DNA of 64,000 nt. It comes from Ampelocalamus luodianensis (lineage: Eukaryota > Streptophyta > Magnoliopsida > Poales > Poaceae). Of the stretch, positions 8,985 to 20,558 are shown piece by piece. The DNA lies in assembly GCA_036346255.1 (NCBI GenBank), contig CM070628.1, positions 5,223,840 through 5,287,839 of the forward strand, read 5' to 3'. The notes under the pieces were generated by a model. It saw nothing but the letters and a program-made list of their open reading frames with translations, did not search any database and was not told the DNA's origin. Numbering within the stretch: position 1 is the first letter of the stretch; each line of letters begins with the position of its first letter. A program made the translations under genes and the position numbers.

Positions 8985-11638
8985 CATACGTCTAGTCACT
9001 ACTCACTAGTGTAGAAACTGAGATCTCCAGTGTACGCACAGTAGTTTCTGCAGTAGTTTACCAGCCGTCATTCAAGAATCGCGAGAGATAGAGCCAACGA
9101 AATAATGCTGGATATGATCAAGTAGTATTGTATCGCTATTCGCTTCGGGAGTTTAACTAGTATTCAAATTTTGAACTCTTTAATCTAAATTCAAAGCATA
9201 AGATCATTTTGTCTCCTCTTCTAATAAGATGTCACCAAGCACAGTATAGATAAAAAAACTTAGGTACTCACAAATCCAAAAAACACTCGAGTACTCCCTA
9301 GCAAACCTCATTCGCTTCTCACCGTTTGCGTACCAGCAGTGATCAGCAGATAGCTGTCCAGTTGCCCGTAGCTCGGTGATACCCATGACCCATCCCTGCA
9401 CGATTGAGCAGACGAACTTTATCTCTCCCTCCTGGGCCAGCTCGGTCTAACTTTCCATCCTCTGCTCGTCATCTTCATGGGTAACGTCCAAAACAAGAAT
9501 ACATCACTCGTCATGGACGGCGTGGACGCGGACTCGTCGCAGCGGCAGGCGGAGAGCAAAAACACGGACGAATGATTGCATTTGTGCGTGAGCAGCGGCT
9601 ACATGGACGTATGCTGTTGCCTTCAGCTGGCGCTCCGCCAAATTACGTGCAACTTTTGCAAGTTGGCGCCTGCTCCTGCTCGTCGACAGTGATGTCTGTT
9701 TGGCGCTTGCGACGTGCGAGCTGTGACCTGCCCATATCATGTTTGGAAATGTTTGAGGTGCGTTTTTTTATGGGGTTGTGCAGTATCAGCGACTGCAGTG
9801 TTAGAGAGCACACATTTTACTTGTTTCACAGGCTGTATAACATATCACATCTTTGTATTCCAGGTACAGGAGATTATGATCGCATCTTTCCTAACCAATT
9901 GATTTGGTTGTTGCATGCCCATATAAGCTTACTCGGCCCGGTTGATTACCGCGCGCTGTGCTCATTTCTTCTCTCTTTCATGCATGCTCACATCAGGCAG
10001 TAACAGGCACTCGAAATCAGAGTGGAAATCTAGGGAATTCACACTGGAAACTGGCACTTGGTTTATCGTGCTCGATCGATCACTCTCCGGCAGGGAGAAG
10101 CTTCTGATCTGGAGGTTGGAGCCAACGGGGCCATGGCCCTCCCTCCCTCTGGGGAAAATCACGAAAGAAGTAATTAGTTTTACACTTGAATACTAACATA
10201 GCACTAAACTAGCCCTCTTTCTCTCTAAGTTATCAAAGCATACAATGTTAAAATGGTCCCCTTTGTATATATTTTTTTTTCCCAAGCTCCGCCCCTGCTC
10301 TTCAGTAGTAATTAATTTGGTAACCAGCTGGTTTTGTTTGACATGACACCGATGTGGAGGAAGGTTAGGCTTACATGACATCATAATATATAGACAAGTG
10401 TATTATGCTATAACTTGATACCCATGTCAGCAATACATGTACTGAGTTAGCAAATAAAATAAAAAGGAATGCTACCCATGAGTCAGCCTCTCATCCTCTC
10501 CTTTCACCTCTCTTTCTCTCTCTACTAGTTCAGGATCGGAAAGTGAACTTTTTCCATTTAAGAACAGGCAAGGAATGAAGCACGGATACGATAGCTCGAT
10601 CTTTGGACCGAGGCGACCTTTATGACATATTGGGGTTAACTATACTTAGGACTTGTTTGGAAACCCTAAATTCTCGATCCATCTAGGGATTTCTAACTAA
10701 AATCTTGGCCCATCCACGAGGAAAGGTCGGAAATTTGAGCTTCCCAGATAAGACCTTAACTCACTTGATTAGTATAATTCCACCGATCCCTGGAGTTTAC
10801 TAATTTCGAATCAAGCATGTGCTGAAGGTTGCCATCCTCACCGCAAGTGGGTTGGCAAGTCAGCTCACAAAAAGATATGTACATATGGCCTGAGCTTAAG
10901 GGCGTACATAACCTGTCGGTAATACACTAATACTCCACTCGCATACTAGCATCATAGAAGTGCACTAAGGCCCGTGAACTTCAAGAAATTTCACTGCGCG
11001 CGTAGAAAGATCCGATTCCAATGTAAAGATGCTCCTACCCATGATTCCAGCAAGCAACTGTGGTACTAAGCCCATACATAATGTTCGGCTAAACCCGTGC
11101 TAGGAGCTTTCTAGCACCCATTGGTGCCGGTACCAAAATGCTAGCATTGGGGCAAGTAGCTGCAACTCAAAAAGACTAAAAAAGACAGGCTCATATGTAA
11201 GTGAAAATAGGGAGGGAGAGCGAGAGAGAGAGAAAGGTAAGAGAAAAGATGTGATATTTAATTTAGTTTATAGATTCCACTTTATAAAGAGAATAGATAC
11301 TAAACACTAGAAAAGAATAAAATCTAACGCTGTGTGATATAATATTGACATGACAAATCTAACACCCGCGAGTTTGTAGATGGCCTAAACCAAGCCCGAA
11401 CCGAACCGGCCGGACGGAGCGGCAAGGGGAGAGAGGGCACGGCGCATTTGCGGCGCTGTTCGATCCGTCGATCCATCATCCGCCGCACGGTACCGGCGCA
11501 CGCAAAAAATCGCGGAATCCGCGGCCGCTCACACGCATTTCGAGCCGCACATCCCTCGCATGGTCGTGGTGGAATCATTCCGTCTAGTTTGAGCCTTTTT
11601 TCCCTAGCACGTCCTGCCAATCCACACGAACTATAGTA
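8985..11638. other. gene-poor stretch, nothing identified
   Basis: I see no recognisable gene, RNA or complete element. A 143-codon + frame at 9572-10003 and a 32-codon + frame at 9477-9575 (MGNVQNKNTSLVMDG...) have no known motif. A GA-rich tract (11210-11238) is a minor microsatellite. Stretch 11390-11630 is GC-rich with short open frames lacking domains. Confidence 0.5.
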
Positions 11639-11858
11639 CCCCTCGGTCTATTTTACTTACTTTTTTAAAAAAAATCTTTCATGGTTTGGATGCGCGACGC
11701 TGACTGCTATTTTTATAACTGTATATTAAGATGTACTAATAAAATTATAATATTATAAAAGTATTTTTAACGATATAATTTTCACATAGTATATCTAAAT
11801 AATTCTAAACTAATTGATCGTCAAACTTTAGACGGCACGGGAAAAAAGAACGAGGTAG
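11639..11858. mobile_element. Stowaway-like MITE
   Basis: Left end CCCCTCGGTCTATTTTACTT and right end (minus strand) CTACCTCGTTCTTTTTTCCC resemble Stowaway termini, with TA at both borders (11637-11638 and 11859-11860). It is 220 bp, AT-rich and non-coding. The TIR match is imperfect. Confidence 0.65.
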
Positions 11859-11860
11859 TA

Positions 11861-12544
11861 ACAGCTTTAGCTTACAGTATGATGCCAGTATCCCAAGCTA
11901 CTAATTAATTGTCGGGCGCCGGTCTTTGTCTAAGTAGTACTATATCTTCGTGTCAATGCCTCCGTCTGGTTTCATACGGCTTACTGTTGAGATTTTCCAC
12001 ATGTTGTGACAGCCCGGAGCGACGAGAGCTCGGGCACGAGAATGATATGTTTATTATGTACTGCGTGACAGTGATCATGCAGCTATATATGTATGTGTTT
12101 CTAATGGTTTAAGGCTTTTTAAGATGGGAGGAGTTGATTGGTTGATGGAACAGTACTGGACTTGATTTGGTGCTAGCTAGGCCATGGGATCTCCTTGATT
12201 CAATTGTTCCATGGTGCATGCACAATGAGGTTGTTGAAGCATGTGCGTAGTATATTTTTAGTTTCTAGGTCTATGGATGCTATCTCCAATATGCACATTT
12301 TTTTGGACCATCACCATTGATTTTTCTAGTTGCTATATGTTACTAGCAATTATAAGGGAATGCGAGATTATAAAGGTGCTTTTAATTAGGGACTAATATT
12401 ATTTTTGTACATTGGTGTTTAAAGAGTTAAACTGTAAAATCAGCTAGTGCGCATGCATGCATATTGCATCTATCTTACAACTACATTGCATCACGTACTG
12501 ACCACAGAAGTGTTTGCAGTTCTTCCCTTTTCTTGCCTGGGGTT
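11861..12544. other. intergenic, no gene seen
   Basis: AT-rich sequence with no recognised domain or repeat structure. It ends at the degenerate copia element's 3' LTR; ACTGACCACAGAAG at 12497-12510 recurs at 18378-18391. Confidence 0.5.
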
Positions 12545-12901
12545 CATGATGTGAGAGGGAACGGGGAGGAGAGGGAGAGGTTACCGTCGGAGGAAGAAGA
12601 GGAGCCGGCCATGGTAGCAGCGGCGGCGTCGAAGGAGAAGACCGGCGACGGTGGCGGAGCAGATCCGATGAAGACGGTGACGGCGTGGTGGGTCGATCCC
12701 GTCGCTGGAGCGCCGCCCTTAGATCGGTTAGGGTTTGTTGGTGTGTCTGGCGGCGGCACGGTGAACCTCGTCGTACGTGCCGCCCCGGCCCCCACCTCTC
12801 TTTTATATGGCGCGGCGAGGGCCCACCACTTATTGGTGGCGCCCATCGTACGCGAACAAGGAGGCGAGCCGTTGGGCAAAAACCCTGAGATCATTCTAAC
12901 A
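12545..12901 (-). repeat. 3' LTR of the degenerate copia element
   Basis: It starts (minus strand) TGTTAGAATGATCTCAGGG at 12901, right after the polypurine tract. It contains CCATATAAAAGAG (12798-12810 region), a good TATA box, and then GC-rich transcribed sequence with ATGGCCGGC near 12613. The lower border is approximate because no second LTR was available for comparison. Confidence 0.6.
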
Positions 12902-15900
12902 TTCTCCCCCTTGATCTCAATCTATACTTTATCTTTAACTACTTTTGCCTTTACATTCCATCATGATTAGTGCATAGAACATGTCTCATCGTCACGGCCA
13001 ACGCCGATAGATTCAATAAACTACAATACACCTCTGCTCAAATAGTTACTTTAATCTTTTGGGCCATCTTTTAGTCCAGAATCATAGGCTTTCCTTAAAC
13101 CCATGCCGCTACATGTTCTCTCGAACACGTTGGGTGGTAAGCCTTAGTAAACGGATCCGCTAACATCTTTGCGGTACTTATATGCTCAAGACTTATGATT
13201 TGATCCCGAACTTTATCTTTCACAACATAGTACTTTATGTCAATGTGTTTGGCAAAGACCACTTGACTTATTGTTGTGGGCATACGTTCTATCGGGTTCA
13301 TTATCGCAAAGACAACTTGAGTGGTCTATTGATGTCGTCAACCACTTTTAAACCGGTATGAACTTCTTTAGCCGTTCACCTCGCCCGTAGCCTCATAACA
13401 TGCTACAAACTCGGCATACATTGTGGACGATGTAGTGACGGTTTGCTTTGAGCTTTTCCACGATATAGCTCCTTGGCGAGAGTGAACACATATCCGGATG
13501 TAGACTTTCTATCATCTCCGCAAAATCGTAATCAGATACCCCACTATATGGAGTGAATCGATCTTCTCAGATGTCATCATGAGGCCTTTTGTTCCTTGCA
13601 AATAACGCAAGACTTTCTTTATCAATTTCAATGTTCTATTCCAGATTGCTCTGGAATCGCCAAGTAACCCAGTAACAAATGCTAAGTCGTATGTGTGCAT
13701 ACTTGAGCATCTTGTAAGCTTCCGACAAATGAAGCATATGGAACCGATTTCATTTGATCGATCTCATATGGTTCCTAGGGCATTGAAAATCCCCATATCT
13801 GTCGCCCTTGACTATAGGTGCAGTGAAGGACTACATTTATGCATACTAAATTTCTTTAAGACTTTTCTATGTATGCCTTTTGTGACAATCCCAATATCCC
13901 CTTGTTTCATCCCTGAATTTCATCCTAGAACAACGAAGCTTCACCAAGATCTTTCATATCAAAGTTTGAGGACAAAAACTTCTTTGTCTCAGAGTGATGA
14001 CATCACTACTAGCTAGTAGGATATCATCCACATACGTGATTAGGAAGATAAACTTCCCATCTTTAAACTTTGCATAAACACAGCTTGTCCTCTACATTTT
14101 CTTTAAACCCAAATTTTCTTATTGTCTTGTCAAACTTCAAGTACCACTGTCTTGAAGCTTGCTTTAACCCATAAATCGATTTCTTTAGGCGGATCCCATT
14201 CTTTCATTTCCTTCCACGACAAAACCTTTCGGTTGTGCCATGTAAACATTTTCCTCCAAATCCCCATTAAGAAATGCCGTCTTTACATCCATCGATGTAA
14301 CTCTAAATCATAATGTGCTACTAATGCCATTATGATTCGAAGGAATCTTTACATGAGACCGGAGAAAAGGTCTCATTGTAATCAATCCCTTCTCTTTGCG
14401 TAAAGCCTTTTGCCACAAGTCGCGCTTTGTATCTTTCTACATTCCCTTGGGAGTCAAGCTTTGTCTTGTAGACCCATTTGACCCTCTGTTTTGGCTCCTT
14501 TAGGAATATTTTCCAAGTCCTGCACTTTATTAGTCTTCATGGACCTCATCTCTCTTCCATGGCCTCAAGCCATTTTGAGGAATTTTCGCTCTCATGGCTT
14601 CTTCAAATGAGATGGGATCATCCTCCATTTGAAATTCCTCTGTATGATAAATCGATAATCATCGAAATAGCTGATCTTCTTACTCTTTGAGACCTCCTGG
14701 GCCTCCTCATCCGTACATCTTCTGCTTGAGGTCGCTGTTGCTCCCCTCATCCGTGGCAATGGGTTCTATAGGATCTCAAGAACAAGTTCTCATTCTCATT
14801 CATTGTTGCCACGGGAGGAACAATAACAAAGCCGCACCACAAAGATCTTGCACCGTCGGTGCAATGCGATGAGGTAGTATGAAGAATGGTTCTTGAATCA
14901 TCTGAGTGGGCGCATACACTCGCTTCTCTTCAAGGTCAATCTCACGAGCTACCATACTTCCTCTCATCATTTCATCCTCTAAGAAGACAGCGTGTCTCGT
15001 TTCTACAAACTTTGTATATCCATGTCAGGCGGTAGAAACGAAAACCTTTTGACTTTTCGGGTAGCCAATGAAATGACAACTTCTTATTTTGGGATCAAGC
15101 TTCCCAAGGTTTGGGTTAAAACTTTAGCCTCGTGCAGACTCCCACACACGTAAGTGGTTTAGTGAGGAACTCTTCCTCCACCACAACTCGCAGTGTTTTG
15201 GGCACCGACTTACTAGGCACTCTGTTGAGAATATGAATGGCGGTTTTCAACGCTCCATCCATAGACTCAATGGCGGTGTGGAATAGCTCATCATGCTTCG
15301 CACCATATCCATCAGAGTGCAGTTGCGTCTTTCACTACTCCATTTTCTTTGAGGTTCGCCTGTGTAGAATCTTGGGCTGCTATACCATTTTCTGTAAAAA
15401 CCTTGCAAAGGTCCGGAACTTGTCCATATGGGGTATGTCGACCATAGTACTCCCCACGGTCGAATCGGACTATCTTAATCTTTAAATCGTGTTGGTTTTC
15501 AACTTCACCTTAAATATCTTGAATTTATCCAAGGCTTCATTTCTTTCTTTGATTGGATAAATATATCCATAACGGAGTAATCATCCGTGAATGTTATGAA
15601 CGAGTCATATCCATCCACACTTTTCACAGGAAAAGGACCACAAATATCTGTGTGAATAATTTGTAGAATTCCTGTGCTTCTTTTGGCGTCTTTCTTAATT
15701 TTCTTTACATATTTTCCTTTAATGCAATCTCTGCATTGTTCTAAGTCTGAGAACTCTAATGGAGGAAGAATATCATTCTTAACTAGTCTTTCTATTCTCC
15801 CCTCGAAATATGGCCTAAACGACAGTGCCATAATTTCGACGACGCATCTAGAGTTCTCTTTCGTTTCCTGTTTAAATTCGTAGACGAGGATTCATTCACT

Positions 15901-17229
15901 TTCTCGCACGCGACGTTCCCATTATCGCATACGACATTCACATCATCACTTAATGATAACAAATAAAGCTCATTTTGTAAGATGGCAAGACCAACACATT
16001 CTTTATTAAACATTATTTCACACTTGCCATTTCCAAAATGACAATCATAACCATCATTGTCCAAACATGAAACACTAATCAAATTCCTCTGTAAAGAGGG
16101 AACATAAAGAACATCTCTAAGTAAAAGAGTGAAGCCATCACTAGCTCTAATGAAAGATCGCCAACACTTCAACTTCACTTGGACTCCATTTGCGACTTTA
16201 ATGCATCTTTCTTTTCTTTGCGTATTCCTCGTCGAACTAATCCTCGCATATTATTGGCAACATGAACAGTTGCACCGAATCAATCCACCAAGTAGATTTT
16301 GAATATCGTATATACTGAGGACTCATTTATGAAGGTAATAATGTTCTCACCTTTCTTTGACATAATCATTTTCAAGAAATCGGACAATCTTTCTTGTAAT
16401 GTCCCTTTTTCTTGCAATGAAGACACCGATCTTTGTCACTGAAAACTTATTCTGTTGAGGTGATGGATGAGGCTTTTCCCTTGTTCTTTGAGGAGAAGTT
16501 CTTGTTGAAGTTCCTTTTCTTGTTGTCCTTCACATAGTTGATAGAACCACCATGTGATGATTTAAATCTTTCCTCCTCTTGCACACACATAGCTATGCAT
16601 TTTTCTAAGTCCCATTTCTCAGTGCATATTGTAATTGACAACAAAGGTGTCAAACTTTTCTCGGCAAGGAAGCAAAAATCAAGTGAATAAGGAACTCATC
16701 CTTGAGAGCCAAATCCATTGGTTTAAGCTTGGATGCCAAGTTGCTCATCCTTAGTATGTGCTCTCTTATGCCACCGCCAGAGTACCTTTCACATCACAAG
16801 TCGCTTAATGTGTAGCGTATGTCTTTGAAGAGCCAAGAACCGACTCTTTATTTTCTCAAGGTACTCTGTGATGTCACACTCTGCGATTGAGCCCACAATT
16901 GCGTGCTCAATCGTATTCTTTATCACACCAAACATTTCTTGTTGGTGTGGTCCATTTCTTATGCTCAAGGTCATAAGACATCTGCAAGGAGCATGATCCT
17001 CTGTCTTTTCTCGCCAAGCAAGATCATCCTCATTTTGGTCCTCACTTTGGTGCCATAGGCTCGATGGGACGTCAGAGTGAGGACCCAGTCCACCAAACCA
17101 AGATAAACGCTAAGTCTATCTTTTTCTTCCACTCTCCATAATTGTCTCCTTTGAGAGTGGGGATCTCTCTGATACAACTCATCAAGTTGTATCCGCCTGA
17201 AAAGTTTCAAATAAAGTGAGAATGTAAAA

Positions 17230-17600
17230 TCATATGTCTTATTTCCAACGTTGGTCAAAAATACGACATACAATTTAAATCAATTTTATCTATACATTAA
17301 ATCTACATCACCGTTGGGCAGAAATAGAAATAATGCATAAAAACATTAATTAAGAAATTATAATACTGTTATTATCAACGTTGGTCAGAAAATAACAATA
17401 TCATAAGAATCTGAAATTATCTCTATTTTTCCAAAATTAAATTCTCCCGTTGGTTCGAATTTAATAATGAAAATTAAACAATATTAACTTTTGCAGCGGA
17501 AACAGTAATTATTCTAAAAATAATTCATTATTCAGAAGCAATATACTGTACACTTTTAATCTCTGGAAAAATTAACACGTTGGTGCAAAAATTTTACAGA
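17230..17600 (-). repeat. copia leader with repeated ACCAACG words
   Basis: On the + strand CGTTGG(T/G) occurs at 17249, 17312, 17389, 17448 and 17579, usually followed by CAGAAA/CAAAA and AT-rich sequence. On the element's sense strand this is ACCAACG or CCCAACG, five copies spaced about 60-130 bp in the untranslated leader before gag. Confidence 0.7.
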
Positions 17601-17700
17601 GATTTTGGATCAATTTTTCATTCAAATTCAATCATAATTGCTTCTGAAAAACAATAAAATCTCTTTTTCTGCTTTTTATGCTCAAAACCTCATTTTGGCC

Positions 17701-18400
17701 CATATACATTTTTGGCCCATTAGAGCATCCAAGGCCCAAAGACATACCGGCCGTCGGATCCCATCCGACGGCCCTGCATGCGCCTCAGCCATCTCAAAAG
17801 AGACAAAACCCTAACCCTAGCCCCATTTGTCTCCCTTCCACCCGAGAAAAGTGGATCTGGTGGGTGCCAAGGCGGCGGGCAGGCAAGGCGGCGGGCGGGC
17901 GCTCGGTGGCAGCACGTAGGAGCGGCGCCGGCGGCGGGCTAGCGGCGGCCACCGAGAGGCAAGCGCCGCATGAGCGCAGCAGAGCGCTGGCGGCTGCGGC
18001 GCGCGGTCGGACCGAGAGGCAAGGCCCGGGAGCAAATGGCGGCGGCGCCGATACAGCGCAGCGCGCGGCCGGCGCGGTCTGTTGAGGAGGTGCGGCGCGG
18101 CTCCGGCGCTCACGGGCGCGGCGGCCTCGAGCGCGCGCGATGCCGGCGGCGATGACGCGCCGCGGCCTCAGCGCAGGCGGCGCGCGCCCAGGCGCTCAAC
18201 CGGGCGGCGGGCTCGAGGGCGCAACGGCGGCGGCGGCACTCGCAAGGCGGCGGCGCAGCGTCCCAGCGGCGGGCTGGGCGAGATGGCTCTCGAAGCGAGC
18301 ACCGGCGGAGGCGGCGCCGACGAGCGAGCGACGGCGAGCGAGCCCGGACGGCGCTTCGCGGCGGTGGCAAAAAGATCACTGACCACAGAAGCAGTACATT
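17701..18400. other. very GC-rich block, function unknown
   Basis: From about 17855 to 18365 the sequence is almost entirely GCGGCG-type with long open frames on both strands, as expected from composition alone. ACCGAGAGGCAAG occurs twice (17951 and 18010). Upstream, AACCCTAACCCTAG (17806-17820) is a telobox-like motif. No protein domain was recognised. It lies where the copia 5' LTR would be expected and does not match its 3' LTR. Confidence 0.4.
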
Positions 18401-19887
18401 AATTCGGGAGACATGTATATTCACATCCTCTACATGGTTGTTTTTATGTTTTACTCCGTTAGAAAAGAAGTCTAGTGTAGTCTTATTGAGAAATCATAAA
18501 ATGGCATATCAGTTAAGACTGACTGATCATTGATGCCATACATGCTAGAAGATTAGAGATCTCACACCCATAAAGATATGAAGTTAGTTTAACTAAAGGA
18601 TTTTCATTTTCTGAACATCAATATGCTAATTAATTAACGTGGCTTGCAATTCTCAAGAGGGGTGGATGAGGACTACTAATTAACCAACTTCTCAAATAAA
18701 CCTGCAAATTTGGAACACGAAAATGACATGCATGGTTGTGCTTAATTATTCGCAACCACTGAATTATAAAGCACCAACAGCGAGCTATCAAGCATTAGGG
18801 TGCACCGAACAGCCCAGCTATGAGAGAAAGGTTTCCTTAAACTAACTAGGCAGTCCGTGACGTGTACCCTATAACTTCCAAAAAATGTTGCTCTCGTGAG
18901 TTTGTCACTCATCTAGCCTTTTTTTTTTTTAACAAAATAGCAAAACTAGCACATATACAAACGAAATGGTAAAAGTGACACACACATACGCACAGTCTTG
19001 TCACCGTAGATGACCTGAAGTGTTCCCAGAGCAGAGAGCACGGTAGAGGACCTAAAGTGCTATGGAGCATTGTAGGCGACACGTGTTTTATGACTATCCA
19101 TCCGCGGTGTTATTTTTACCATTTCTTCGAAGAAAGGACTATATTTACTATTTCACGTCAAAACAAAACAGATCAAATGAGCTTTTGGGAAAGAAACAAG
19201 AAGGAATCAATTCAAGTATTTTAACCACTACTGAGTTGCGACAGATGTGGTTTGAGTAACCTTTTAGATTTACTTCATATTAACCGAGGAAGTTACTATA
19301 GCTAGCTTCCTTTTCTTAGGTCGACCGACAGAGTAATATACTAATATCCCTCCTGCTGTGGCGATATCCTAAGTTATGCTCACTGTTTTGTTCGATAGCA
19401 TTTGTCTCTGCTCTTATTTAATCATATATACATGTATGCAGATGCAGTTGTTGTCTCGATGAGCAAGATTCAGTCTAAATTGAAATTGAGTCAGATCTAC
19501 CCATACCATTTCCATATAATCAATATGCATACTTATACAGATATTTAAAATAGTTTGATCGTATATTTTTACAGACCACGGCACGAATTCTAGGATATCA
19601 CTTTGCTTTTTCAGTATACAGAATTAGAACAAAAGCATCTGTCACTGTCATGGCAGTAGGGTAGAGAAAACAGGAGCGCAATCCGCACCTTCAGGATGCT
19701 AAGTGCGAAAATGAAGGCATGTTGTTGGTTGTGGGCCTCGTTGGTTGGACCGAACACCCCAAGTTGACACGGATCGGGCTTCCTCCACGCGTTGGAGCTA
19801 CGCGCGATTTCCATTCGAAACGGTGAGGGTCACTTTCGACGTGTTTCTCCCGGTTCTTCGCATAGCCCCTTCTGAGTGGCGAGGGGC
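18401..19887. other. intergenic, no gene seen
   Basis: AT-rich, with no recognisable coding domain or bounded element. Confidence 0.5.
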
Positions 19888-20284
19888 GTTTTTTTTACAC
19901 TAATATAACATTGTTGACGTGGGAATCAGTAATTCTAGCTTTTTTTTTGTGTTAAATGCGAAAATAGCATCGTATCTGTGCGTCCGGGGCACGATGTCAC
20001 TGAGCCCGTGCGCTATCCATGCTCCAAGGGCACAGACAGCTCCAACCCTGTCCGTCCTACACCGTGAGCTCTCTGGTTTATGCTCGTGCGACACCATGCA
20101 CCGGGAGCACGGACGCGGTACTGTGCTCCAGGTGTATGGATGAGCGGCTTCGATCCTTTGGCGTAGGGATTGGATGACGTATCGTCCGACGATAGCTCCG
20201 CGATGCTATTTTTGTATTTAACGCGAAGAAAGATATAGAATTGCTAATTCACGAGCAAACAAAGCTATATTAGCAAAAAACTCT
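19888..20284. mobile_element. MITE with about 85-bp inverted ends upstream of V-PPase
   Basis: The left arm (19888-19972) and the inverted right arm (20201-20284) share GTTTTTT..TAATATA, AATTCTA, GTTAAAT and AAAATAGCATCG. The interior is GC-richer and non-coding. The family is not recognised and no clear target duplication was seen. Its right end lies about 125 bp from the V-PPase TATA box. Confidence 0.6.
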
Positions 20285-20408
20285 AGAAGTTACGGGAGAA
20301 AAGGCATGGAAATCTTACACTCAGCCCCTCTGATCCCTGGGAATAGCGATCAACTCCCGTTTCTCTCTCCTCGCTACCGCACACTCTCGTCGCACACACC
20401 TCCGCCGC

Positions 20409-20415
20409 TATATAA
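20409..20415 (+). promoter_or_regulatory. TATA box of the V-PPase gene
   Basis: TATATAA in a CT/CA-rich, GC-rich context 150 bp before the ATG at 20559. Transcription is expected to start around 20440, giving a leader of about 120 nt. Inferred from position and consensus. Confidence 0.65.
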
Positions 20416-20558
20416 GCACACGCCTCCCGAGCACACAGGAGAGCGTGCAGAGCGAGACGCGTCATCCCTACCAACCCCTCCCCATCCGCCGCCGCCTCCC
20501 CCTCGCGTCCGTTCCCACGTAGGGTTAGGGTTTTGGCCGCCGGCGCCGAGCGCGCTCC

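Larger units (their letters stand above)
12545..17700 (-). mobile_element. degenerate Ty1/copia retrotransposon
   Basis: On the minus strand, in order: leader (17700-17200), gag, protease/gag-pre-integrase, integrase, reverse transcriptase, RNase H, polypurine tract and 3' LTR. Gag reads IPTLKGDNYGEWKKKIDLAF in one frame near 17165-17105, with many shifts. The integrase region (15831-15505) has CRDCIKGK and IHTDICGPFPVKSVDGYDSF. The RT has MDVKTAFLNGDLEENVYMAQ near 14290-14230 and YVDDILLAS near 14035-14010. RNase H ends with HISTAKMLADPFTKA (13301-13095). The polypurine tract GATCAAGGGGGAGAA abuts TGTTAGAATG, the LTR start at 12901. No 5' LTR was found; 17700-18360 is unlike the 3' LTR. Many stops and shifts make it defective. 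Confidence 0.85.

Noticed and set aside
9572..10003. 143-codon plus ORF
   Set aside because: No domain, unusual Cys/Leu-rich composition, no splice or homologue support; length is within chance for this composition.
13693..14872. Plus-strand ORFs of up to 107 codons
   Set aside because: They are antisense to the copia reverse transcriptase, which is clear on the minus strand (MDVKTAFLNGDLEENVYM, YVDDILLAS).
17678..18424. Several overlapping long open frames in both strands
   Set aside because: The region is almost all GC-rich triplet-like sequence, where stop codons are rare by composition; no domain, splice pattern or homology was recognised.
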